A DNA stretch of 64,000 bases from Symbiodinium natans (lineage: Eukaryota; Sar; Dinophyceae; Suessiales; Symbiodiniaceae), in NCBI GenBank assembly GCA_905221605.1, contig CAJNDS010002657.1, positions 997,001 through 1,061,000 on the forward strand, given 5' to 3'. Both the position numbers and the translations under genes were made by a program. This document shows, one piece after another, positions 46,740-56,189 of the stretch. Under the pieces are notes generated by a model that was not told the origin of the DNA, searched no databases, and worked only from the letters and a program-made list of their open reading frames with translations. Each line of letters opens with the position of its first letter. The stretch's first letter is position 1.

Positions 46740-48451
46740 CCGCATGCCCGTGTTGCTTAGTGAATACCACAAAGGGAGTGACGTTCTGTGTGGAGTGCGC
46801 GAAGCCAATACCATCGTTCATCGACTATTACCGAGGGATGATGTTCTCCCACGAGACGGGGATGCCAATACAGGGACGGAAGATGGGGTGGAAAGTACAT
46901 ATGGAGCGGAAGATCAGGGACCTGCACAAGGATGTCAAGTGGAGGCTGGTGACAGATAGGCTCGATATCATGGACAAGAAAGTGATAGCCGGAATAATAG
47001 CGAGCGCCAATCCTGCGGAAGACTGGTGGCTGGCATTCAGAATAGGGGCCAGTCCGGAGGCCGAGATAATAGTCTCGCAGCCAGGTGTGTACCGGCTTGA
47101 GTTGGAAGACGCCGCAGCGCATGCGATGATCCTCGATATCGAACTTGCACGGGCGATTATGGACGTGATGAACTATAGAGATAGAGCAATTGACGAGGCG
47201 ACGGGAGGAGATGTTACGTCATTCAAGGTGATGTACTCCCACCCTATCATGACGTCGATCGCAGCAGCAAGAATGAGATTCATAAAATACCCGGCAGGAT
47301 GTCTGAGAAGGATAGGCCACTACCTCAGCTTGCAGGTGCTAGCGAGCGTGAGTGGGGGGTTGAACAATGAACCGTGGAAGAAATACCCAGGTGCCGAGGC
47401 AGTAAAGAAGTTTCTCCTAGAACAGATACAGGGAACCCTTGAGATCCAAAAGGAAGTGCAGCAGCAGATGAAGGATCCCGAAGATGAATATCGGAGGAAG
47501 TTCTTCAGGCCGAGATACAAGGACAGAACGTCTCTGCCTGTACAGGCTGACATACAGGATTGCAGGAATACGATCGCAGCGATCAAGAATACGCCAGGTA
47601 TGAGAATGGGCTTTAATAGGCCAAATGAGATTGCTGTTGGACATCTGACGAGCAGAGCGAGGAGGCAGGGAGTAGCGAAAATACATCCTGATAGCGTGGC
47701 GAGGGTACCCATGGGAGGGATGACCCTGGGGTGGTCAGCAGAAGGACCCAGCGGTGCGAAACGCGTTACACCGAATATGAGATGGGCGAATGATAACGCA
47801 GGGTACGAATATCCGGTCACAGGTATGAATACCATCGGAGAAGATCCAAGTGATATGCTTCTCAGGCACAAGATCCACATCTCAAGGAGCTCCAGTAGGG
47901 AGGGAAGGGAACCTGTGGACGAAGGAGGAAGTCTATGGATCAAGAAGGAAGATGACGAGGAGAAGGTGCACGTGTTCGATAATACTGCGGACGTGGATGT
48001 AATAGGGGACAATGCCAACGCATCGGAAGCATGCGAGGATGTTCCCGGAACACGATCCCGAACCCCAGTTGAAGAAACGGATAAGGCGAGCGAGTCCGGG
48101 GTCAGTGAGGGAAGGAGTGGCAGACAGAGGCCGAGGCAGGGGAAGGATATGCCGAGGGTGCCCTCCGCGTTCGTGAAGAGTGACGACGCCAAGAGTCCGT
48201 ATATTCATAATTTGTTGAAGGAGAAGGACGGGGGCGAGACGTCGGGAGTGGAAGAAGAAGTCACGTATACAGGAAAGGCCGGGGCAGGGTCCAGACCTAC
48301 GACTACCGCAATAAGGAGTGCCGCCACTTCATCAGCCAGCGAAGCCCCGCGATCTGACACCAAGAGAGGCCCTACGGCGAAGAGCGGAGGAAGAGGGCAA
48401 GAATGGAAGGTGAAGGGCGAAAAGCCAAAGGACGTGAAGAAAGAATACTGA
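46688..48451 (+). CDS. Post-RNase H ORF D with CxxC zinc module
   Basis: 587 residues from ATG 46688, stop TGA 48449-48451. Residues ~15-40 form a zinc ribbon-like unit (CPCCLVNTTKGVTFCVECAK). A globular part continues to ~300 (MKDPEDEYRRKFFRPRYKDR). The last 200 residues are acidic, Ser/Gly/Lys-rich and disordered, ending KGEKPKDVKKEY. No catalytic motif recognised. May be the C-terminal portion of the same large 3' polyprotein, reached by frameshift, or a separate protein from its own ATG. Confidence 0.65.
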   Translation: MGSGDEIRVVNIPKPELTACPCCLVNTTKGVTFCVECAKPIPSFIDYYRGMMFSHETGMPIQGRKMGWKVHMERKIRDLHKDVKWRLVTDRLDIMDKKVIAGIIASANPAEDWWLAFRIGASPEAEIIVSQPGVYRLELEDAAAHAMILDIELARAIMDVMNYRDRAIDEATGGDVTSFKVMYSHPIMTSIAAARMRFIKYPAGCLRRIGHYLSLQVLASVSGGLNNEPWKKYPGAEAVKKFLLEQIQGTLEIQKEVQQQMKDPEDEYRRKFFRPRYKDRTSLPVQADIQDCRNTIAAIKNTPGMRMGFNRPNEIAVGHLTSRARRQGVAKIHPDSVARVPMGGMTLGWSAEGPSGAKRVTPNMRWANDNAGYEYPVTGMNTIGEDPSDMLLRHKIHISRSSSREGREPVDEGGSLWIKKEDDEEKVHVFDNTADVDVIGDNANASEACEDVPGTRSRTPVEETDKASESGVSEGRSGRQRPRQGKDMPRVPSAFVKSDDAKSPYIHNLLKEKDGGETSGVEEEVTYTGKAGAGSRPTTTAIRSAATSSASEAPRSDTKRGPTAKSGGRGQEWKVKGEKPKDVKKEY

Positions 48452-48467
48452 ACTAGAAATAATAACG

Positions 48468-48695
48468 ATGAGTGGAGGCAAGAATAGAGGATTGAAAGGT
48501 GGGTATAATACCTGCACGTTTCCACAAAAGGTGGGTTCGTTGCGCATGGAGAGCCATGGGATGTCTGCGAGCGGCGGGGCAGTGAGTAATAATGCCGTCG
48601 GCAACCTCATGGGAAAGTCCGTGTGGATGAATGGTGAAACTGCGCTGGTGCAAGAACGATTCCGAAGAGAGCAGGGCATGGCTGATCACCAGTAA
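48468..48695 (+). CDS. Small ORF after the 3' polyprotein
   Basis: 75 residues from ATG 48468 (17 bases after the previous stop), Gly/Asn/Met-rich (SHGMSASGGAVSNNAVGNLM). Ends in the CATGGCTGATCACCAGTAAG repeat. No family. May be chance, but it is cleanly placed. Confidence 0.3.
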   Translation: MSGGKNRGLKGGYNTCTFPQKVGSLRMESHGMSASGGAVSNNAVGNLMGKSVWMNGETALVQERFRREQGMADHQ

Positions 48696-48840
48696 GGCCC
48701 AGAGAGTCGCCACTATGAGGACTGCCACTATTGGGGCACAGGGGCTTGGCTGATCACCAGTAAGTCCTCACGGCCTGGCAACAGTGAAGAGAGAAGTCAT
48801 ACAGAGAGGGCATGGCTGGCCACCAATAAGACCCGGGAGG
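48677..48840 (+). repeat. Three imperfect repeats in the 3' untranslated region
   Basis: GGCTGATCACCAGTAAGGCC at 48680, GGCTGATCACCAGTAAGTCC at 48748 and GGCTGGCCACCAATAAGACC at 48814, spaced ~66-68 bases, each followed by different sequence. Possible packaging or RNA-structure element. Confidence 0.7.
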
Positions 48841-49222
48841 GCGAGGAACTACGTTATCCTCTACATGTTCTGAATATAAGTGAACGGATGAGAGTGGCGT
48901 ACAGAAATAATATTCGGGGAACCGTGGATAATATGTTTTCCTGACAAGTTATAATATTTAACGCAAGGCTGGCCGACCTCCAAGCATATGGGGATGATCG
49001 CGCCAATGCGTTGAATGGGATGGTTCGTGGAGGCCGTGTTGCTTCCCGGGACGGGACGGTATATCGTGAGATCCCTTAATTGGGGGTGGTGGTGGGTCTG
49101 CACGGCTCCGAAGGGGCTGGGACCTCTCGATGTTCGTCCCACGCTGTGTGGCGTTCTGGCTGGAAGCGAACCACAAACTTCGACACATAATTCAACGCTT
49201 TTGATGGTCGCTGATCGCTCCC
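48841..49222. other. 3' untranslated region of the retroelement
   Basis: No convincing frame. Carries no telomere-like units. Confidence 0.5.
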
Positions 49223-49233
49223 ATAACGGGGGG
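49223..49233 (+). promoter_or_regulatory. Putative polypurine tract
   Basis: AACGGGGGG directly before the 3' LTR (TGTTTGG). It is short but in the position required for plus-strand priming. Confidence 0.6.
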
Positions 49234-49969
49234 TGTTTGGCGCATCATGTATAAGTAACTTTTGATCTATGTCTGGTCTGGCAGTCATGTACTTTCGGGT
49301 TTGAGCATGAACGTGACAGGTTAATGATGATAGATGATGATGAGGAACCGATCATAATACGTCCAGGACAAGAACGAGGAGACCGTTAATATGTGGTGGT
49401 GATGACAATGGTGACCTTCTGATAATATCTGATTGGTCGATCATGCTCAGTGCCTCTGTCAGACATGTACAGGTGTTTTATCAGTTGAATGTCTAGATGA
49501 TGTGCGCTACGACCGCAGCGCTTACCAGCTCAAGAGCGCTCTTTGAGCTTTGCAGTTAGAAAAGATTTCTTTTGCCCCTCGCTGTATAGTCCCCTAACCT
49601 CGCTCTGCGTTCTACTAATACTGGAAAGCCATAAGGGAAACCTAGGCGCCAGGGGAGGTGGAACCGGAGAGCATAAGGTGGCGACTGATAGACACCATAA
49701 GGGAAACCTAGGTGATACCGGTCAATACGCTTGTGCACCCCTCAGGTCTTGCAAGCCTGAGTATCCTCTTGCACTCGCGGTGCAAGGGTGGTCTTCTGTT
49801 GGGAAAGGAGTTGCTCCCGGACCTGACCCGTTGATAGGGATACTATCACCTGGATTGCAACATCAACACCTACACCTGTTTATAGCGATTCTCCTTCCAG
49901 CCCTGAGCTAATACCTGTTGGCGCGGGCAACATTTCTTGAATAGTTTGTCTATTCCACCACCTCTTGCA
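49234..49969 (+). repeat. 3' LTR (736 bp)
   Basis: Same length as the 5' LTR, four substitutions (49325, 49638, 49774, 49910), no gaps by eye. High identity points to recent insertion. Confidence 0.97.
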
Positions 49970-49974
49970 GAAGG
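49970..49974. repeat. Target-site duplication GAAGG, right copy
   Basis: Matches 15412-15416. Joining the flanks gives the pre-insertion site CCCTTATTAGAAGGGAATCC. Confidence 0.95.
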
Positions 49975-50579
49975 GAATCCTACCGTGTATTTGGGGGGTC
50001 TGTATTAGTAGGGCCCGTAGGGGTCCCTTACTATCGCAAACCCCCCAAATCTCAACAAGGTCAGTTCTCTGATGGTCCTTCTTTGCGTACACAAAATAAG
50101 GGCCACATTTTGGAAAAGTGACCATGTCAAGGCACTGTACTGGGGTGCCAGCTTAGCCCCTATGGAATTATTCTCTACACGCCCCCCCCCCCAAAAAAAA
50201 AAAAATCCCTATTCTAATTATTGAGGCCCCTATACTCGGGTCTAGGGTCCGAAACCCTAAACCCTACACCCTATGCTGCTGAGAAGCTAGAAGAATTAAT
50301 TACTTGTACATGAACCACCCAACCCCAATGAAGAGTACAGGGAGCACACGGGAGCCAGCCTGTAGCCTAACCCTGAGCTGTGAGGGGTTCAAGCCTACCC
50401 CTAAACTCAAAACCCTAAAACCTCAAAACAAAATAAATAGAAATTGTATGTGGTATCATTATGAACTTCTCAAGTTTTTTGTCTAAACATCTGACAAGCT
50501 GAATTTAAGTATATTAATCTAAAACACCTCTGCAAACCAAATATTGAATTTACTTAAACCTGGGGCTTTCCCCGCAGAG
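49975..50579. other. Host flank, no gene supported
   Basis: An inverted-repeat-like stretch surrounds TTTGGGGGGTCTG (49990) and CAAACCCCCCAAATC (50037). A C run and A run at 50180-50204 and a short CCCTAAA patch at 50248-50270 follow. Nothing coding. Confidence 0.5.
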
Positions 50580-50745
50580 CTTTTTCCCGCCCAGCTCCCC
50601 CCTCCCTCCCGCTCAGCCCCCCCCCCCCGCCAGCCCCCCCCCCCCCACTCTCGCTCAGCCCGCTCAGCCCCCCACCCCCAGCTCAGCCCCCACCCCCCCA
50701 GCCCCCCCCGCCCCAAAAACCCCCCCCCCCCAACCCCCAAAGCAA
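50580..50745. repeat. C-rich low-complexity tract
   Basis: CAGCCCCCCC-type units with (C)n runs; Pro/Ser or Gly/Trp-rich frames across it are artefacts. Confidence 0.9.
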
Positions 50746-50789
50746 CCCAAAGAAAAAGAAAAAGAAAAGGGAAACCAGAGTTCCAAAAA

Positions 50790-50830
50790 CAAAAACTTTC
50801 GTCCAAAACGTTCGTTCAAAACTTTCGTTA
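50790..50830 (-). repeat. Short tandem repeat AAACTTTCGTTC (first locus)
   Basis: CAAAAACTTTCGTCCAAAAC and related 12-13 base units, similar to a larger run at 52806-52865. On the minus strand they read as repeated SFER/NVL-type peptides, a pattern I associate with dinoflagellate repeats. Confidence 0.7.
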
Positions 50831-50845
50831 GGGACCAACCATTCC

Positions 50846-51910
50846 CAAAGCTCCAGGCTGCACAGTGACCATCATCGACTGCACTGAGCCCGAAGTCAGG
50901 CTGCACAGTGAGCTCCTTTAAAACACAAGGGCTCCGGGCTGCACCTCCTTCAGGGCCACCAAGAGCTGCACCCCTGTTATAGGGCCACCCGAGAGCTCCA
51001 GGCTGCACCTCCTTTAAAGCCCAAAGCTCCAGGCTGCAAATCCTGCAAAAGCTCCAGGCTGCACCTCTTTAGGCCCCGAAAGCTCCGGTTCTTTGAAACC
51101 CCGCCTGACTCTGCACCTCCTTTAAGGCCCCTGAGAGCACCAGGCTGCCTTTGCCAGGCTGCACCTCCAAAGCCCCCCGACAGCTCCATGTTTGGGCACG
51201 CCAGGCTGCACCTCCTTTAAAAGCCAGGCTGCGCCTCTTTCAGGGCCCCCCAAAACCTCCCCTAGAGCTGCGAGAGCTCAAGGCAACGCCCCACTTTTTT
51301 TTTGCCCCGCGAGAGCTCCAGGCTGCACCCTTGACACTTGTTTTAGGATCCCCGAAAGCTCCAGGCTTCACTTTTTGGGACCCCCGAGAGCTCCAGGCTT
51401 AACCTCCTTTAAGGCCCCCAAACTCAAAGCTTCACCTCCTTCAACCAGACCTCCGGCTTCACCTCCTTTAACGCCCCCAGAGCTCCGGGCCTCCTTTAAA
51501 GCAGCCGAGAGTTCCAGGAAGTTCCGGGCTTCAGCTCCTTTAGCGCACCGGATAAACTCCACACTTCACCTTTTGTCGGGCACCTCCTTTTCTTGAGGGC
51601 AGGTTTCACCTCCCTCAGGGCCCCAGGCTTCGCCTCCTCCAGGGCGCCCGAGACCTCTAGGTTCCGACGAATCCAGCGCCCTGAGAATTTTAGGTTCCCA
51701 TGAGTTTAGGGAACTCGAAACCCCCAGGTTCCAACCAGTTGAGAGACCCCTCAAGAGTGCAACAAACATGGCTGTACATGTAAACACATTATATCGAAAA
51801 CTGCAGGTTTCGCCTCATTTAGAGTTTTGACAGCTCCAGGTTTTTCCTCCTCTAGGGTTCCCGAGAGCTCCGAGCTTCACCTCCTTTAGAGCCCCCGAGA
51901 TCTACTGGCT
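50846..51910 (+). repeat. Degenerate minisatellite, GAGCTCCAGGCTGCACCTCC unit
   Basis: More than twenty diverged copies of a ~34-50 base unit whose core is GAGCTCCAGGCTGCACCTCC followed by TTTAAGGCCCCC. Copies drift toward GAGCTCCAGGCTTCACCTCC in the second half. Frames on both strands are repeats, not genes. Confidence 0.85.
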
Positions 51911-52410
51911 TCACCTCAACTTTCCCTCCTTCATAGCCTCATGTTGGAAATCTTGCAAATCAACCAGGAGCTGTGGCGAAAATCCTCGTCGAAAAGTAAT
52001 GCAGGACCCGCCTAACGTATTTCACCGCTTTTAAATTAGGAATCCGAAAGTCGGCTCAAAAGAGCATCCTTTCTCCGACGCATTTAAGACTAGTCACCTG
52101 CAACATGGCGAACTTTCATCAAAGGAGCAGGAGTCTCAGAGAGCTCGTACAGTTGCTTGCTGAGCTGTGCCTTCAACAAGAGGCGTGTCAAATTTCTGCT
52201 GCGTGCGTTGAGCGGTCACAGCGTCGAGAGCGAGGCTGACACGCTGAAACCTGTCCCTGGTTCCTTCAAGCACACGCAGTCTGTGGATGATCTTATTTCA
52301 AATTTGCATTCCACTTCTCCCTGTGAGCCTGTTTATGAAGACCAATATTCTCTGGACTCTGCAATGAGACATCAGATGCTGCATGGACACCTTATTTTGG
52401 GCTACATTTA
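51911..52410 (+). CDS. Unique sequence with an 84-codon frame at 52157-52411
   Basis: The frame starts with TTG and reads SCAFNKRRVKFLLRALSGHS, then TLKPVPGSFKHTQSVDDLIS, ending TAA. Composition is natural and no repeat is involved, but no ATG, domain or splice context supports it strongly. Confidence 0.25.
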
Positions 52411-52805
52411 ATGACTACACACTTTCATTTTCATCAGCATCGGGCATCGCTTCTCGGATTTTTGCGTAAGATCAAAGTGTAGTATCTGTTCTTATCAGCT
52501 GAATATCACGACCCCTATCGGGGGTCTACGATATCAAACTGCCAAATGGACGGTCAATTCCCTGGGCTCTCGTTTCGGAGGTCGACGCGATCCAGTCGCC
52601 ATGACCTGGAGCGATCCTGTTCGTGTGGTGCTGCAGGGGGTACCTGCGCAACCTGACAGCCCGAATGCCATTCTCTGGAGTTTGGAGCAGCCGCCGAAGC
52701 GGCGACGCATTTGGGTAGGCACACAGAAACGGATGCAAGGCCGGACCCGCTCCTCCCCACCCAACCCCCTCCCCTCTCCCAGAACAAAATCATAGCTCTA
52801 CATAA
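52411..52805. other. Unique spacer, overlapping weak frames
   Basis: Frames on both strands overlap at 52526-52856; none is convincing. CCTATCGGGGGTCTACG is a small inverted motif near 52512. Confidence 0.3.
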
Positions 52806-52865
52806 ATTCCGCGCAAAACTGTCGCTCAAAACGTTTCGCTCAAAACTTTCGCTCAAAACTTTTTG
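52806..52865 (-). repeat. Short tandem repeat AAACTTTCGCTC (second locus)
   Basis: Four units (GCGCAAAACTGTCGCTCAAA then ACGTTTCGCTCAAAACTTTC). Related to 50790-50830. Confidence 0.75.
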
Positions 52866-52982
52866 CGACCCAAACCCTAAACAATTTCTATAAACCCTAC
52901 ACCCTAAACCCTAAACCCAACCTGAGTTCAGATTGCACGGAACACAGCGGGGCTGCAGCTCCCTAGGCCGAACCTCGTCCGC

Positions 52983-53060
52983 GTCACCATTACAGATACC
53001 GCGGCACGGATGACCTACTGCCACCAGTGGCTGAACCTGTGGCTCCGCCCGCACTTGGGC
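52983..53060 (+). CDS. Exon candidate, unrecognised
   Basis: 26 codons: TDTAARMTYCHQWLNLWLRP HLG region, ending where TTTAGGG units begin (GGGCGTTTAGGG). A possible acceptor CATTACAG lies at its 5' side. Trp/Leu-rich, natural composition. Family unknown. Confidence 0.35.
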
Positions 53061-53061
53061 G

Positions 53062-53600
53062 TTTAGGGTTTAGGGTGTAGGGTTTAGGGTTTAGGGTTTA
53101 GGGTTTAGGGCTTACGGCTTAGGGCTTAGGGCTTAGGGTTTAGGGTTTAGAGTTAGGGTTTAGGGTTTGGGGGTATGCCTAGATCATCCCCTTATAGCCC
53201 CTGTATGTTAAATGATACACTTCCCCAAGCACATGGCATGGACGGGCCTTCAGGTTTCATGGGCCATCGTACATCCCCATGGCTACCAGGGCCCTAAACC
53301 CTAGACCCAGAGCCTAAGCCCTAAACCCTGTTCGATACCCTAAACCCTAAACCCTAAACTCTGAACCCTGAACCCTGCACCCTAAACCCTAAACCCTAGA
53401 CCCTAAACCTGTTGCGGTCCCTGTTTGCATGCCCTAATTTTTCGGGGCCGCCTTCTTTGGAACCCCACAGACGACCCTAAGAGAACTACACTAGCCAGCA
53501 GTGGACTTTTGGCATAGTGCAAGAAGTGGACCCTGAACCCCATGTGGCTTGGTTATCGAAAAGGGTTTAGGGTTTAGGGTTTAGGGTTTAGGGTGCACCC
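53062..53600. repeat. Telomere-type arrays, both orientations
   Basis: TTTAGGG (with TTAGGGC variants) at 53062-53169, CCCTAAA at 53290-53411, TTTAGGG at 53563-53595. Spacers carry no gene. Confidence 0.9.
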
Positions 53601-54288
53601 GACGCCTTAAATCATAAATCCGAAGCCCCAAGCCTCCAAATCTTGTTTTCCGAATACCAGAGCAGGTTTAAAGGAAGGTTGAGGGTTCTCAAAGGGTTTA
53701 GGGCCTTTGGGTATTTGAAGTTTGGACGCAAACCCTCAACCCTGACCTTAAACCCTGTCTACATAGAACACCTGATGCCCCTGTATATTGCCCTTGATTG
53801 ACGCGGAAAATCTACGGTCCTAATTTCCTCATCCCCACCGAAAACCAGTAAGAAACTTATCCTTCAGATCTACTCCGCAATCAATCGCACGTCATGTTGT
53901 CGAAGCCTCCCCCCCCCCCCAACCCCAAAATCACCTAGGGGGTCAAAACCTAGCGTTGTGGAGTTTGCGGCAGAGCGATACTCCCCTCGCCCTTAACACC
54001 CTAAACCCGCCTGAAGCCCCCCCCCCCCACACACACACACCCCCCGAGAAGAACCAAAACCACCTTCCTGAGGTGGGGCTCCATCATCCCAGGCCGGCAC
54101 GCAAAAGCTCCTTCCCAGAGACCCCAGCTCCCGCTTTCCTAGGTAGGCTGTTTAGGTTGTGGGTTTAGGGCTTAGGGTTGAAGAGGATCACATATTTTCC
54201 CTGGCTGGGTTTAGGAGGGTCATCTTCAGGAATATTCTTTCAGAGGGTTTTGAGGGTTTTAAGGGCCATCCCTAGAAATATTCCTTAG
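53601..54288. other. Spacer with C/A low-complexity
   Basis: Poly-C at 53908-53920 and CACACA with C runs at 54018-54043. The frame 53956-54168 crosses this low-complexity run and is not supported. Short telomere-like patches at 54150-54180. Confidence 0.4.
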
Positions 54289-54510
54289 CTTGGCAGCCCG
54301 GTGGTATCTTCTTCCTTTTGTTGGTTCAAGGTTCCCTTATAACTAGGACCGGGAGTAGGCACTTGTTTTCTTCTTTTGGGGTTGGGTTTCCCTTATAATT
54401 CCCTTCAAATCAACAGGGTACCCTTTTTATTCCTAGGTTACTCCCTAGATAATAAAGTAGCCAACCCAAAAAGCGTACCCTTATGCTAATATGGTTTCTG
54501 GGCTACCAAG
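54289..54510. mobile_element. Hairpin MITE family 3, long copy
   Basis: Ends CTTGGCAGCCCGGTGGTA and GGTTTCTGGGCTACCAAG are inverted repeats with few differences. Inside, TTGGGTTTCCCTTATAA and GTAGCCAACCCAAAAAGCG give further symmetry. Related to 59757-59868 and a partial copy at 61272. Non-coding. Confidence 0.7.
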
Positions 54511-55246
54511 TTGACAGATATGAAGGTCCCAGGAGTGCCTGGGTTTAGAGTTTTAGTATAGGGGGTCTACGGCAGGTAACCCGTCCACTTTGCATCCATG
54601 TGTATAGACTGCTGATCTATAAACGGAGCTCTAAACCCTAAACCCTAAACCCTAAACCCTGGAGCCTCCACTGTAGCGGCCTGTGCTCGCATTGGGTACG
54701 TGATAGGAGCTGAAGCGTTTACTTTCTAGATCCTGTCGGCATACATTACCTATAACTTTGTGCTTCTAACCCAGTGACATCCCGGGGTCAAGGAGCTCAA
54801 CATTGGGGTAATAGCTGCAGCGATGAGAGGGTTTTAAGCATTCCTATCCCCAATAGCCCAACGAGGTTGTAATCGTATCCAAAGTGGGTACCAAAACCAT
54901 CAACTCTAAGGCTTTTTTTTCAGTTCCAGGAGGGAAATTGGACAACTACGTTTGAAGGATTCGGCCCCTCAAGCCCTCAACCCTTAAGCTTGACCCGAGC
55001 CCTTCAATACAAAACCGAAATTCCCCAAAACCCCCTGAATCACTAGCAGAACTTCCAACCGCAAACCCCAGAACCCCCCCACCCTAAACCCAAGCACCCT
55101 AAACACTACAGCCCAAACCCAAAACCCGAAAACCCTAAACCCTCCTGCATCCCAAACTTTGTGAGCCCTAAACCCGCCAAAAAAGCACATGAGATTGCAT
55201 CCTAAACCCTAAACCCAAAGAATAAGCCTTTGCCCTAAAAACGCCC
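54511..55246. other. Spacer, no gene supported
   Basis: CCCTAAA patch at 54632-54660 and scattered CCCTAAA/CCCGAAA units from 55080 to 55190. The minus-strand frame 55190-54984 is made of diverged telomere units. Confidence 0.5.
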
Positions 55247-55296
55247 CTCGAACCCTAAACCCTAAACCCTAAACCCTAAACCCTAAACCCTAACAG
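55247..55296 (-). repeat. CCCTAAA array ending in an acceptor-like CAG
   Basis: Six to seven CCCTAAA units with the last one changed to CCCTAACAG, immediately before a coding-like island. Confidence 0.9.
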
Positions 55297-55380
55297 GCGA
55301 CTGCCAGTATCACCTCTCCGAAGACACCAAGCGCGTGGTGCTGCGGCTGCTGGATCCCCGGGGTGCGTGGAGTCAGGATC
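55297..55380 (+). CDS. Exon candidate after CCCTAACAG
   Basis: 28 codons reading GDCQYHLSEDTKRVVLRLLD then PRGAW, phase 1 after the AG. GC-ending codons. Followed by degenerate TTTAGGG units. A helical, charged segment; family unknown. Confidence 0.45.
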
Positions 55381-56189
55381 TCCGGGGTTGAGGGTTGAGG
55401 GTTTGGGGCTTAGGGTCTTAGAGGGTTTAGGGTTTAGGGTCTAGGGTTTAGGGTTTAGGGTTTAGGGTTCAGAAGTGCTCGCAGAAGTGGGGGACGAGGC
55501 GGCGCTTCTTGTTGGTAAGGGGTTGCTGGATTGAGTTCAGAACTCTTTCGGCTTACATGCCCCTAGGGGGGGCGGGTTCCCCTGAACCCTAAACCCTAAA
55601 CCCTAAACCCTAAACCCTAAACCCTAAACCCTAAACCCTGAACCCTGAACCCTGAACCCTGAACCCTGAACCCTGAACCCTGAACCCTAAACCCTAAACC
55701 CTAAACCCTAAACCGAAACCGCAAGACCTAGCCTGGGTCGAGTAGGCCCTTCTTCCCTTTTGTTAGGGCATAGGAGCCCCTCAGAAGCCCTGTTGAAGCC
55801 CAAAAGGGCACACCTTTTTCACTCCTGGTTGCTCTTGGGTCGAGTAGCTCAGAACGGCATCATATACTCGTTCTTCTTCCAAGCTTCTCCTTGTCCCCGG
55901 CCCGGTGTATGCTTTGGGCTTAGCGCGGTTTATGGGGACGCAGGGCTTAAGGTTGAACAAACCTTGGGCCAAGAGATCCTTTTCGTTCCTTGCTTTGACC
56001 CTGTCATGAGAGGAACCTAAAGTCTTGACTCAACGGAACACTGCTAGTCATCGGCGCCATCGTAGAACCAAGAAAGCCCGAAATCGCAAAGCAGGATTAC
56101 CTTCCCAGTGGCCTGCTTTGCTATCTGTGGATGAGGGTTTAGGGTTAGGGTTTAGGGTTTAGGGTTTAGGGTAGGGGTTTGGACATTTA
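55381..56189. repeat. Telomere arrays with a doubtful ORF at 55760-56020
   Basis: TTTAGGG at 55420-55470, CCCTAAA/CCCTGAA array at 55587-55713 (seven consecutive CCCTGAA units in its middle), TTTAGGG at 56128-56175. The frame at 55760-56020 (85 codons) reads AYLF-type hydrophobic sequence and is not convincing. Confidence 0.8.

Larger units (their letters stand above)
15417..49969 (+). mobile_element. Giant Ty1/copia-type LTR retrotransposon
   Basis: 34.6 kb between LTR ends; 24.8 kb after removing the nested DNA transposon. Bounded by two 736 bp LTRs starting TGTTTGG and ending CTTGCA, with GAAGG duplications. Internal order gag, protease, integrase, reverse transcriptase, RNase H is that of Ty1/copia. 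It is several times longer than usual copia elements (about 5-9 kb). The extra length comes from a long gag region, extra domains around integrase, a ~1000-residue insertion before RT, and ~7 kb of coding sequence after RNase H. It contains no telomere-type repeats outside the nested element. Its codon use favours AGA/AGG and ATA, unlike the GC-ending codons of the nested element. Confidence 0.95.

Noticed and set aside
31346-48451. Envelope gene of an errantivirus-like element
   Set aside because: No signal peptide, fusion segment or transmembrane helix was seen in any of the 3' frames.
50519-51008. Gly/Trp-rich and Pro-rich frames
   Set aside because: Products of the C-rich tract and the minisatellite.
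53956-54168. Host gene of 70 codons
   Set aside because: It crosses C and CA low-complexity runs and is flanked by telomere units; not distinguishable from chance.
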